Assembly: GCA_027625915.1 (NCBI GenBank)
Contig: JANTQA010000057.1
Span: forward strand, 2,294,001 to 2,358,000
Length of the DNA stretch: 64,000 nucleotides
Direction of reading: 5' to 3'
DNA from: Anaeramoeba flamelloides
Taxonomy: Eukaryota > Metamonada > Anaeramoebidae
Part shown: in pieces, positions 1 through 11,055 of the stretch
Layout: each line of letters begins with the position of its first letter
Numbering within the stretch: the stretch's first letter is position 1
Notes under the pieces: model-generated
What the model saw: the letters and a program-made list of their open reading frames with translations, nothing else
Database searches by the model: none
Told to the model about the DNA's origin: nothing
Position numbers and translations under genes: made by a program

Positions 1-1
1 C

Positions 2-337
2 AATAAAAAAACCAAGTTGTTAGCATATTATATCTCTGAACTTCAGGTACCTCATATATACTTTTTGAAATTTAAACCAGAAGTTATTGCGCTTAGTTCA
101 ATTGCTATCGCAAATTTAATCCTAAATAAATTTGGAAAAGATGATTGGAATAATATGCTCACCAATTTTCCCCAATTTCATTTAACGAATCTAATACCCT
201 GCATTTTAAAATTAACCCAACTTTATAAAAATATATCTAAATTAAAAAATTGTCCCATTTTTGAAAAATTTAATCAAGATAATTTTTTAAATGTTTCTTC
301 AATACCTATTCGAACAATTATTTTTGAAAACAAATAG
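2..337 (+). CDS. cyclin, C-terminal domain (5' end outside window)
   Basis: The open frame enters from the left edge (first full codon at base 2, reading NKKTKLLAYYISELQ) and ends at TAG 335-337, giving about 111 residues. It matches the second (C-terminal) cyclin fold of A/B-type cyclins: an LAYYISEL helix, then FKPEVIALSSIAIANL, where cyclins have FKPS.IA.AA, then a tryptophan helix (DDWNNML), LIPCILKLTQLY, and the closing KLKNCPIFEKF segment. Cyclins bind and activate cyclin-dependent kinases; the kinase-binding N-terminal cyclin box lies upstream of the window. The TTG at 17 is not a start, because the frame stays open to the edge. The subtype (A, B or other) cannot be settled from this half. 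Confidence 0.8.
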   Translation, partial: NKKTKLLAYYISELQVPHIYFLKFKPEVIALSSIAIANLILNKFGKDDWNNMLTNFPQFHLTNLIPCILKLTQLYKNISKLKNCPIFEKFNQDNFLNVSSIPIRTIIFENK

Positions 338-849
338 AGTGTGCCTATCTGTTTTCAGATAATATATAATAATCGTAGAATATATTATTTTAGAAACAGT
401 CATTTATTTTATCGAGATTTTGGAAGTCTATAATTTATTTTTGATTTTATCCACAAATTAATTTTATTCCTCTTTTTTTTTATTTTTTTTATTTATTTAT
501 TTTTTTTTATTTTTTTATTTTTTTCTCTTTATAATTTATTTTTATTATCTAGGCTTTATATTCTTTTTCTGATTTTCCTTTCTTTGATTTATTTATTTAT
601 TTTTTTTTTTTTTCAATTTTTGAAAAACTAAAGTGTTTTTTAAAAATATCATTTTTCTTTTTTGATTTTTTTCTGATATTTAATTTTTATTTTTTCTTAT
701 TAACCTCAAACAAAATGAAAAAAAAAAAAAAAAAATCAACTTTAAATAACAAATAACCATATATTATCTCCCCAATGAATTATTTTTTATGTTTGTTTTA
801 AACTTTTTCCTTGAATTTTTTATTTATTAAATTGTATTTTTTTTTTTTT
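338..849. other. spacer downstream of cyclin gene
   Basis: Very T-rich DNA with long T tracts (475-620) and no reading frame or RNA gene I can recognise. It probably contains the cyclin 3' UTR and terminator. Nothing else seen. Confidence 0.5.
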
Positions 850-2010
850 TTCAAATAAAAATTCCAATGAAATTAAACTAGAAATTATACATGATTTATC
901 AAAAATTAAATATTTAGGAATTCGATTATTCAAAAAAGTCAGATATACAGATAATATGAAAATGGCAAATGAAACTTTTAACAACAATCAACAATTATAA
1001 AATAACAATTTGATAACGATTAATTGAAAAATAAATTATTTATATCTTTTATATTAAGTCAAATAACTTATAGCTTTGAAATATATGGTTGAAAAATAAA
1101 AATTTGAAATCATTTAAAAATTTGAATTAATTTATTTATTTATCGAGAATAAGGAGTTATCAAAGAACATTTACTAAATAAAAAAGAGAAGAAGAAAAAT
1201 AATTAAAATATTAATTAAAACAAAATTATAATATCATTTACATAACCCAGTGAAAAATAATCCACTCTCGTTATATTTTCCAGGATTTGAAATAATTGAG
1301 TTAAATCCTTGATTTTATTAAATTATTTCGAATTCTGTAAAAATCTCGTTAACTTTTTTTTAATTTCAGAACATAATAGAAAATTTTTTTATTTTTCTTT
1401 TCATTTCAAAAATTAAAAAAAATCGACTTTAGATTTTTCAGAATTTAAAAGAATGGAGTAAAATCTATGATTTAACCCAATTCTTTTAACTTTTGGAAAA
1501 TATAGGAACTCTACGGCACTTGAAGGCACTTGAATTAACACTCCTTTAAAAATATTTCTCAATAATCAAAAAACAAAAAGATTTATTTAAAACTCAAAAA
1601 GATATAAATACCCTTCAAGTTCAATAATCCTAAAATTCAGATTATTTGCCAATTACTTAAATATATATTATTATGTAAGAGATAAAAACTCATATCAATT
1701 TTGTCATTTATGTTTAAAACTTGAAAAGAAAGAAATAATAGAAAATATCTATCATTTTTAAATTTTTCGGATATACCCTTACTATGAAAATAATTGTATT
1801 TTTGTTGAAAACTAAATTAAAAGAAATAAATCTTTATTTTTAAATTTTAAACCAAGACAATTTGAAATTTATTTTCATTAATTAATAATCGTAAAATCTG
1901 TGATTTTAAAATTAAAATTTCTTAAAGGAAATTTAAATATAATATCATCTAGAGTATATTTTATCCTTCTTATCTATAATAATAATAACTTTTTAATTTT
2001 TTTTAATTCT
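850..2010 (+). mobile_element. decayed LINE (non-LTR retrotransposon) 3' fragment
   Basis: Broken reading frames on the plus strand match the C-terminal part of a LINE reverse-transcriptase ORF. IKYLGIRLFKK near 900 corresponds to ILYLGIWLDKK in the LINE at 30131-36373. FILSQITYSFEIYG near 1050-1085 corresponds to VLHSQLLYGLEIF. Near 1640-1760 there is a CHLC...H zinc-knuckle-like motif preceded by ANYLNIYYYVRDKNS, matching the LINE's C-terminal NYLNRYSYVMNKNK...CELC block. The fragment is interrupted by the nested-palindrome element at about 1245-1535. Its last part (about 1850-2000) is also similar to 57755-57895. It has many frame breaks and is more diverged than the full LINE, so it comes from an older or different subfamily. 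Confidence 0.65.
1245..1535. mobile_element. nested-palindrome element, symmetric copy
   Basis: The roughly 290-bp segment is one large imperfect inverted repeat: the left 120 bp (TATATTTTCCAGGATTTG onward) pairs with the right 120 bp (ending CTTTTGGAAAATATA) at roughly three quarters identity by eye. Inside each arm is a smaller hairpin (TTTTCC...GAATT...GGAAAA type), and the apex is a third hairpin starting CTTTTTTTTAATTTCAG. The outer end carries a CGGCACTTGAAGGCACTTG motif, seen in inverted form in other copies (22320, 58046). It interrupts the LINE fragment at 850-2010. No protein is encoded. Confidence 0.55.
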
Positions 2011-2328
2011 AAAAAGTAATTTTTGAATATTCTAACTCTTGGGTCACAGGTGTAAAAATCGATATATTAATTTTTTATATTGTTTTTAGAAATTTATAAT
2101 TTATCCCTAAAAATAAATTACCTTGAAAAATGAATATATTGATAAATATAAACAAGCTTTATCATATATAGATGGATTTGTTTATTATTATTTAAATTAT
2201 ATGATTTTATTTAAAGGTAATGATGATTTTTGTATTTCAAATTAAATTTAAATTAGCAATAATATTTCTGGAAAAAATAAATGAAAAACTACTGGTTAGG
2301 AATCTCAAAGGAAAAATTGAAAAACATA

Positions 2329-2492
2329 CTGGTATTTGAATTACAAATATGAAACATTTTTACTTCATTTTGAATTTCTTTTTTCAAAAAGAGTTTTTTA
2401 ATAACACTCTACTTCATTTCGAACTTTCTTTATGAAAGAGAAATTTGAAAAATGAAACAAAAATATTTTCCCATTTATAATTCAAATACCAG
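2329..2492. mobile_element. 164-bp MITE, CTGGTATTTGAAT family, copy 1
   Basis: The terminal inverted repeats begin CTGGTATTTGAATTAC and end TAATTCAAATACCAG, flanked on both sides by TA, the target duplication typical of Tc1/mariner-like elements. There is no coding capacity. A second copy lies at 18758-18934 with the same ends, also flanked by TA. Confidence 0.75.
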
Positions 2493-2719
2493 TATTAACT
2501 TTTTAAATTAATTTTTTTTTTATAATATCAAACTTTTATATTAACCTTTTTTTTATCTCAATTTATCGTTCCTTAATTTCTGGCGAATAAAGGTCTTGAT
2601 GAATATTTACCAATATAATATAAATAACTTTTTTCAAAAAATAAAAAAAAAAAAAACATCAAAAACAATAATTTGAAATCTTATTATTTGAAATAAAATT
2701 TGAAATACATATATAAGTT

Positions 2720-5700
2720 TTAAATGAAGTCTTCATCATAGTCATCCCAAAAATTTGAATTGATCCCCATTTCGTCTAAACTTTGAGAATTTAAAATGGA
2801 ATCCGATTCTGTTTTTGAATCCAATGTCTCATTTTTTTGATTCATATTTACATTATTATCTTTATCTTCAATATAAATGATGTCATCATCACCATCATCT
2901 TTGTCATCGAGATTATAAACGCCACCGATATTATTATTAAATTTATTCGAATTTTTGAAAGAAAAATGATTAATGTTTTTTTTTTGATTATTTTTCTTTT
3001 TAGAGAAATTTACTGAAGATCGAAATTTGGAATTTTTATTTTTTGTAAATTTTTGCATTATATTATTTGAAGATTGGATTGGGTTAGTCTTTGAACGTTT
3101 TAAATTCTGATTATTTTTCTTCTTTGAAGATGAAAAAGATTTTCTTTTTCTTTTTTCCATTTGATAATTTTTCGATAAAATTTCTTTGTTTTGATTTTTC
3201 AGATATTTTTGTTCTTCAATATCAAATATTTCAATAAAATTGTCCAAATCTTTCTTCCACATTTCTTGAACTAAAGTAGTAACAATTTGATACTTTTTCT
3301 CTTTTAATACTCTTTTTTCTTCTAAAGTTTTTTGATATTTTTCATTAGTTAATGACCATAAGGATAACGACAACAAATAGCCATAACTTGGGATTACTTT
3401 TTTACTTGTCTTATTCTTTCCCTTGCCCCCCTCCTTACTCTTACTCTTATTATTACTCTTCTTCTTATACTCGTACTCATCTTCATCCATGTCGTTATCC
3501 TTATTATAAATAAATTTTTTAGTAAATTTTTGAAAATTTTTATTTTCAAGATCTTTAATTAATTCTTTTTTATTTTGGATATTAAAATTTATTTCTTTCG
3601 AGATAACTAATTTAATAAATTTGGCAATATTTTTTAATTTTTTTAATTGATAATTAACTTTTTCTAATAAAAATTTTTTACGTTTTCTATACATATCCCA
3701 CCGAAGTTCAAAAAAATCATCAATTATTTGCTCTGGTGAATTGTACCTTTTTAATTTATGATTAGTATCAAAAGCATACATGTTTGTCGTTGATATTGAA
3801 GAAGTAAGTTTTAATAAATGCTCTATATCCATTTTTTCAATTTTTGACATATTTTCATCTGAAAAGTTGATTAAAAAATTTATTTCTTGATCGGTATGAA
3901 ATTCTTTAAAATTATCAATTATTTGATTATCGATATTGTCTTTGTTGCCTATGGTGATTGATTCTAAAAATTCTTTATAATTTTGGGTCCAACAATATTT
4001 GGTATTTAATGGCAACTCCGTTACTCTGATAGTATTTTCATCATCTTTCCCCCAAATACCATAAATATTATATTTTTTTCCATTTTTTTTTTTTAATTGC
4101 TTCTTAATATTAACATTTTTCTTAATTGATAGGCTATTATTATTTAAGCTGTTTGATTGGATAATTTCATTATGGTTCACTGTATTGTTTTTTATTTCTG
4201 TTATTACCCCTTTAAAATTTCTATAATATGGCTTCATAGGTATCATTTTTTTATTTTTTAATTTCCTTTTAATATTTTTAACAATTTCTCTTGGGCTATA
4301 ATTAGGGATTTTTGTTGCATAGCCGGTGCCAATCCCATCGCAACCGTTTACTAAAATCATTGGAATAATGGGGACATAATATTTTGGCTCGATTTGTTGA
4401 TCATCCTCAATTAAATAGTCTAATAATTGCTCGTCCTCCTTTGGAAATATAGCTTGGGTCAATGGCGACAGCTTTGTAAAAATGTATCTACTCGAAGCAG
4501 CATCCTTACCGCCTTTCAATCTCGTACCAAATTGGCCAATGGGTAACAGCAAATTAATATTGTTTGAGCCAACAAAATCCTGGGCCATGCCAACGATTGT
4601 ATTAGCCAGTGATTCCTCGCCATGATGATAAACCGAATGCTCTGAAACGTAACCAACTAACTGTGCCACTTTAATTTCCTTGTTTAATTTTTTTTTCAAG
4701 CAACAATATAAAATTTTCCTCTGTGCTGGCTTTAATCCATCGACCATTGAAGGTATTGATCTGACATTATCATAATTTGAAAAAAGAATCAATTCCCTGT
4801 TAATAAAATCCTTATATATTAATTCCTTTTTTGAATGATCTACAAATAAATCTGTGTTAACTTCCTTTAGCCATTTTTTCCTTTCAGTTATTTTGTCTTT
4901 CGAGAATGCCAATTCTATATTTTGATCGTCCAATTCATTTTTATATTTAAATGTAATTATATGCCTTTTCAGATTACCAAAATATTCCTTGGCCTCCTTT
5001 GTGGTGGAGGTACCCAACCCTTTATAGTATTTGAAATACCACCCTTTCCCATTATTATTCTTCATTTTCCATCTATTGAATTCAGGCAAGGTGAAAAAGG
5101 TAATTTTTTGCTCCTTTTTGCTCTTTTTGGTTACCTTCACAATGGGGGTGACAAACTCTTGAAGAAATTCTTTGACCTTCAATAGCGAGGGCCAAAAATG
5201 ATGAATAAAATTAATAATTAGCCCCTTGATATGTGAACCATCCAAATCCTGATCTACCATGATCATTAAATGGCCATACCTTAACGTGTATATATTTTTC
5301 TTTGTATAAACTGTTCCGTATTTTAGCCCCAATATTTTAATTAATGCGTCAATTTCTTTATTCTTCATAATTTGCTGATTTGTCGCATCTCTTGTATTCA
5401 AGAGTTTACCCTTTATGGGATAGACCCCATAATAATCTCTCCCTATAACCGACAAACCAGAAACCGCTAATGACTTTGCAGAATCCCCCTCTGTGACAAT
5501 TAAAGTGCATTTTTTACTTTCCTTACTTCCTGCAAAGTTCGCATCATCAAGCTTTTCAAACCCATTCAATCTTTGTTTCCGCTTCCCCGAGCGCCTTTTT
5601 AGTTTGTTGTCTTCCTTCATACGCGCTAGAGAAATAACATCATTGATGATATTTGATTTCTTGATACCATTCAAAAAATTATCACTTAATTCACATTTTG

Positions 5701-8700
5701 ACCCAAATTTAGAAAATCTTGTTGTTAATGTGAACTTTGTTTGAGAATCAAATGTTGGATTGTCAACTAGGCTATTAATAAAGATTTGTAAATACCTTTT
5801 GATTTGATACCCTTTAATAGTTATACCCTTTGTTTGTCGTTTGGGTATCTTTGAGATGATTGATTTGATTATTTGGTTTACAATATAATTTACATGCGTG
5901 CCGCCATCTGAAGTGCAAATTGAATTCACAAATGAGATCTGTTGGAATTTCCCATCACTTGGCAAAACACAGATTTGCCATCTCTCATTTTTGGAATTGA
6001 AAAAAATTGGCTTTTTTGGATGAATTGTTGAAACGTTTGTTGGCTTTATATATAATTTGCAATATTGTTGAAAATTTTTTACCCCAATCTTTTTCTTATT
6101 AAAATAGACCTTGACACCAGCAGTTGTCCCAGCAATGTCATATACCCGTTTTTTAAACAACGCATAAATATCATTATCCAACGCTTTCATCCCGAATTTT
6201 TCTAAATCTGGTTTGAAAATAATATGTGTAAAATCTTTTTTTTGTGCTTTTGTGATCTTTGGAGATTCTCTATCTAACATATTATTGCAATATTTTTGAT
6301 AAAATTTTTTTCCATTTTGTTTGTCATTTGTCTCAATGATAAATTCTTTGGAAAAAATATTACATAGTTTTGCACCAAATCCATTTCTCCCACCAATTGT
6401 CTATTTATATTTATTTATTTGTTTGTTTAGAAGAATTCGTTAATTATTATTTTTATTTCCTTTTTTTTTTTTTTAATTCCATTTTCTTTATAAAAATGTG
6501 TATTGTTGGTTAGGGTATTAATTCCACAAATTATTTTTGATTAATATATAAGCTATTTACAAAAAAGCAGGGCAAATTTATTTTAAAAGATATTTATTAA
6601 AAATTAAATCCTAGTTAAACTATTTAAATACCCGAAATTGTTATTGATCATTTATTGATCCTTAATAATAATCCAATTTGTTTGTTAGTAAGGCATTGTC
6701 TAAGGTAAATAATTGAAAAGTTTCGGATCTCGATTTTATATGATATTTTTTGTGTGTGGAAATTGGTGACTATTTTTTTTTCTTTTTGATCAGAACAATT
6801 TTTTTAAAATAGAGGCTAAATCCCTACAAGAATTTCAAATATAACGAAAAATTTAGAACAGTATTTTACTGTTTAAAAAATCCTTTGTTTCCTTGTCGTA
6901 TTGTTTTTTTTTTATTTTATTTAAATTTAGTTGTGTATTGTTTTATACAAAAACAGTGCTATTTTTTTTTTTCTCTTTTTTTGTGAAATATTTTTGAAGA
7001 ATATATTTAGAAATACAAAACAATATTAATCGATTCAATTGGTGTTGATATTTCACTTAATTTTATATTGCCATTTTTTAAATAGAAATACCTTTGGAAA
7101 AAAATTCATCTGAAACATAATAAACAATATTCCAACTTTTTTGGAAATACTTTACAATAAAATTGAAAAGATGACAAAGAATAAAAATTAGTATTTTAGT
7201 TCCAAAATCGTTTTTTTAGAAATTTTTTGAGCATAAAACAAGAAAAAATTTGTTTCATAATTTTTTTTTCTAAGCAATCGAAAATACAAAATTAGATAAA
7301 TCAATAGAAAATTTAAGAAAAAACAGTATATTATTAAAATAATTTGTTTACTGTATTATATTACATTTTCATTGTATTAAAAAATATTAACTATTTTAAC
7401 TTGAAAGTGATGCATCTAAACTCCAAGGTTCAGTAATACATACTGTCACCTTTTAATACATATATTCTTTAATTAGTTAAAAATAAGAGGGATATGAGTT
7501 TGAAAAAAAAGTTAATCTCAAAAAAGCAGGAACAAAAAATAATAAAAATCAGATAAACAAGTTTTTCTTCTTGTTTTTATCGTAAATTTTAATATTTTAT
7601 CGAATTATTATGATATATATATATATATATATTTAGAATTAAAAAAAAATGTGTTGGCGTAATGTGGGGTGCTCGAAATTTTCTTTAATTTCTAAATTAT
7701 ATCAGGTTTTGTTTTTTTTTTAGAAAAAAGAAAAATGGGACAATATTGGGATAATTCTTTTTAAAGATATTCTTTCAATGCAAAAATCTCTATTTTTTTG
7801 ATTTTTTATACTTTTTAACTTTTGCAAATTTCCCTTTTTAAGTTGTTTGAGTTCCTCCTCATTTTGTTTTTTTTTTATGTGTTTGGGGAGGGGGGTTGAA
7901 AGGAATAAAAAATCATTATAAGAATTGATAGACTTGTTCATGATTAGATCTTAAACTAACTTGATCTGATCTGATCTTGAACTGGACTTATTCAACTGAA
8001 GAGAACTGAACTGATGCAATTTGAAACCGAACTGAAGTGAACCGAATCGAACTTTCCGCACAATCTGACAAGTCTTTACTTTGGTTTAGGTTTTTGCTGT
8101 CGAGTCGGCATCTTGCACTGGGATTTTGCGAAAACAAGATTTGGGAAACTGTTAATGATAAAAAAAATATATAATCTTAATTTAATAATCATATTTTTTT
8201 TTTAAATCTATTTTCTTTGTGTTAATTGAAAAAAAACATCAAATCGTGATATACTATAAAATCACGATAATATTACAAATCGCGATATTATATAAAACTT
8301 CGATAATTATCTAAAAATCGTAATAAATGTCTTAATATTGTGATTGAAAAATTAATCGTGATATAACAGTTGATGAATTTTTGGGCTAATTCGACAAGTA
8401 TTTTTACAAAAAAATTTTTTTTGATCAAAAAATAGATAATGTGAATAAAAGTTATTCTTTGAAAAAAAAAATCAAAAAAGGAAACTATGATTAAATCAAT
8501 TATCAGATTAAAAGATTTTTATGATATTTTGATTTTTGATCAGGTTGGCAGATTGATCGATCCTTTACACCAATAACAATAATAACTTCAAGTAAATCAT
8601 TATTACTCAATCTATCATATTGTTATAAATTGTGTTGAATAAAAAGAGCTTCAAAATCAACCAGCCTTTCTCCCGTTCTTTAAATAAATGTGTGCTTTGG

Positions 8701-11055
8701 TTAAAACATATTCTTTATTCTATTTAAGTTTAAAGAAAATGTGTAACTTTTTCAAAAGCTTTCACAACAACCTATCCAAATTATCACAAATTCAAATTTT
8801 GTGTACAGAAAATGTTTTCTTCTTTTTCTTCTTCTTCTTCTTGTTATATCTTAATTGAAAACTATTCAACTCGAGTTTAAAGGTTTATTTTTTTTAATTA
8901 ATCACTTTTAGGAAGGGATATTTCTCTTTCTTCTTTTTTAATTATTTAACTTGTGAAGGCAATAACCCCATTTTAAAAAAACTCATCTAATATTGATTGA
9001 AATATATTTTTTGAAATGGGATATTATTTGTTTGATAATAAAATTTACAGGAGATTTTATATTTTGTTAAAATTAAAAAGCGAGAAGAAAAAAATATTTT
9101 TTACAACTACTACAAAAAATATCATTCCTTTTATCAAAGCTTTTATGTCTTTCAAACACTTATATACTTTGAAGACAATTTACAACCCTTTCAAACTTTT
9201 TTCAATACTTTTAAAGGGGAAAGGTGTTAGAAAAAGTCAAAAATCTTTGTAAAATTCAAGTGATTTTTTTAAGATTAATTCACAAAATAATTTTTCATTT
9301 TTTAATAATAATTCTTTTATCGCGATAATGTGGAATATCATGATTTTATGATTTTTCGTGGTAAAGTAGAACTAATCGAGATTTTTTCAGATTATCGCGA
9401 TTTTATTGATAATATCGTGGTAATATATGTTATTATCAAACCCTCTGATATTAGTAGCAAGTAATTTTCAAAAAGCGAGTTATAAAAGATTCCAAAGGTT
9501 TTACTCAAACCGTTTGTTTCACCCATTTCAAACAATCTTAGCAACACATTTTAAAGCTTATGCACCCCACTTTTTAAAAAGGAATCAAACTCAACAAAAT
9601 ATCCAATTTGATAGAATTTCTTAAAGCGATTACAAAAAAAAGTTAGTGTAAGAATATTACGAAAAAAAGAAATGTAGTTTTGCTTTTCGGTAAAAACTGG
9701 AACTTTAACAGAATTGAATTTGCTTGTTACTTTTTGAAAGTGAATGCTAAAAACAATAAATGTTGACAAAATCTAAATTATTTCGTTTGTGGGCTAATTT
9801 TGAATTTATTTGAATAAATTCAATCAAACTTTTTCTCTTAAAAAATGTTTTAGTTTTTTGAAGAGTTGTTAATCTTTTGTTAAACCCAAAAAGCGATTTG
9901 GATTGTTTTTTCTACTCTTATTTTGCAATTAAAAAATGAAAATTTTTTGTTCAAATTTCAAAATATTTTTCTAGTTTAGAAGTCGAAGAAAATCCCAAGA
10001 TTCTTTACAACATCTTTTAGAAATGATATTTCTAGACAATAAATTAAACTTCCTGAGTTAACTCTAAGATTAAATTTTTACTCTGCTAATTTGATTGTGG
10101 CTATAATAATTAATATTCGTTTTGGAACTTGAAATAAAAATTTTCATTTATTAATTGGAAAATAACAGTAATATTCGAATTAGGTGGGTTAATTACGACA
10201 TTTTTTCGATCACAACGAGAAACAAAAAATGAAAACGCAGAGACGAAGGAAAGAAGAACCTACCTTTTTTGTGTTGTCATCAAAATTTGATCCTGTTAAC
10301 AAATGACCAAATATGAGTTCTGGTACGTATAATTTTTCAATTTTTTGAATTTCGACTGGGATACCCTTCCCATCATTCCAAACGGAAATTTCGTTTTGTT
10401 CTAAATCTATTTGGACTTTAATTGTTGTCATCTTTGGATCTCTTTGCTTGTGATCAGCAGCGTTAACTAAAATTTCATCAAATATTTTATATAGGCCAGG
10501 AACAAAATGAATTTTTTTCAATTCAATTCTTTCTGTTTGATCATTAAAAATAAAGCGTTTTTCGGAGATCATTTCAGTTGATCCAATGTATGTGTCTGGT
10601 CTTAGAAGTACATGTTCTCTATGTGTCTTTGGTTTGTATTTTTTGAGATGGGAAACCAAGAATAAAGGAAAACATAAAATAAATAAAAAAACAATCGATT
10701 CTTTTTGAGGAACATTTCTTTTTAAACTTACTTTTTTTTTATAAACATTTAATTCTTTTTCAGAACGGGTGTTCAGTGATTCAAGATCTATTATATCCTT
10801 TTCAATTTTTTGTTTCTTTTCAACTTTGATCATTGGTGGTTGGTTGGTTTTGCGAATCGTTTCATTAATTGTGTTTTTCTGTTTTTTTTCTTTAAGTTTT
10901 TTTTGTTTTTCTTTTTGATCTTTTTTAGCAAATGTTACGGTGTTATTTTCTTTTTTGCGATAAGTTTGTTCCGTTTTGAGAGGCAAATTGAAAGGGTTTG
11001 ATTTTGGTTGGTATTTCTTTTTTGAAAATTTTCCATTTTTCAAGTATTTGTCCAT
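2720..11055 (-). CDS. TOP2: DNA topoisomerase II (three exons)
   Basis: Exons on the minus strand are 11055-10732, 10626-10264 and 6400-2720, totalling 1,455 residues. It is the type IIA enzyme that passes one DNA duplex through another using ATP, needed for chromosome segregation in the nucleus. A Lys-rich N-terminal extension (1-108) precedes the GHKL ATPase with FDEILVNAADHK, NDGKGIP and GGRNGFGAKL. The transducer region has CTSDGGTHVNYI. The TOPRIM domain (about 526-640) has TEGDSAKS and the metal site DQDLDGSH. The breakage-reunion domain has SMVDGLKPAQRKIL and the catalytic tyrosine in AASSRYIF (about residue 868). The tail is acidic and Lys/Ser-rich. Intron 1 (105 bp, GTAAGT...AAAG) restores VYKKK-THREHVLLRP; intron 2 (6401-10263, GTAGGT...ATAG) restores DDNTKK-TIGGRNGFG. 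Both joins are phase 0 and match the family exactly. The start is the only ATG upstream of the domain in this frame. Confidence 0.95.
6500..7165 (+). repeat. dispersed repeat shared with the RCC1-BTB intron
   Basis: Blocks match 22960-23850 in the same orientation and order. Examples are an AAGCTATTT...GCAAATTTATT block (6550), TCATTTATTGAT (6648), GATCTCGATTTTAT (6725), TCTTTTTGATC (6780), a CAGTGCTATTTTTTTTTT block (6955), and CAATATTAATCGATTCAATT, similar to ATTCAATCGATATTAATATT. The RCC1 copy carries a 195-bp MITE that this copy lacks, which dates the MITE insertion after the duplication. No protein motif is recognised; the left end of the RCC1 copy grades into LINE-like sequence, so it may derive from an old LINE. 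Confidence 0.55.
7960..8060. repeat. GAACTGAA-like simple repeat
   Basis: A degenerate short-period stretch built from GATCTGATCTTGAACTG, GAGAACTGAACTGATG and CCGAACTGAAGTGAACCGAA. It is noticeably richer in G and C than its surroundings. It lies inside the topoisomerase II intron. Confidence 0.4.
8242..8360. repeat. 18-19-bp tandem array with ATCGCGAT cores
   Basis: About seven degenerate units of 18-19 bp, each with a near-palindromic core: AATCGTGATA, AATCACGATA, AATCGCGATA, CTTCGATAAT, AATCGTAATA, ATTGTGATTG, AATCGTGATA. It resembles an iteron array in form, but it lies in an intron and there is no evidence for a function. Confidence 0.5.
9318..9430. repeat. second ATCGCGAT-core cluster
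   Basis: Same core type as 8242-8360, 1 kb away in the same intron: ATCGCGATAATG, ATCATGATTT, AATCGAGATT, TTATCGCGATTTT, AATATCGTGGTAAT. The period is less regular. It is probably a more decayed sister array. Confidence 0.4.
10116..10175 (+). repeat. short dispersed repeat, copy 1
   Basis: The block GGAACTTGAAATAAAAATTT followed by TCATTTATTAATTGGAAAAT and AACAGTAAT is nearly identical to 56493-56540 and similar to 40508-40570. This copy sits at the 5' end of the long topoisomerase II intron. It is probably the end of an older, larger repeat whose body is no longer recognisable. Confidence 0.45.

Larger units (their letters stand above)
6401..10263 (-). other. 3.86-kb intron of topoisomerase II
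   Basis: Boundaries come from the protein join (GTAGGT donor at 10263, ATAG acceptor at 6401), splitting the ATPase domain just before the GRNGFGA ATP-binding box. It contains a dispersed repeat (about 6500-7165), two ATCGCGAT-rich tandem stretches (8242-8360, 9318-9430), a GAACTGAA-rich simple stretch (7960-8060) and a short repeat shared with other loci (10116-10175). Short open frames such as 7720-7941(-), 9016-9252(+) and 9427-9624(+) show no recognisable domain and look like chance frames. Confidence 0.85.

Noticed and set aside
4922-5744. Plus-strand ORFs inside topoisomerase II
   Set aside because: Antisense shadows of a confidently identified exon.
8242-8360. CRISPR-like array
   Set aside because: Units are degenerate, 18-19 bp with no unique spacers, in a eukaryotic intron.
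10627-10731. Hydrophobic segment (VFLFILCFPLFLV) in the topoisomerase N-terminus
   Set aside because: It is a 105-bp intron read through; removing it restores the conserved KKTHREHVLLRPDTYIG order.
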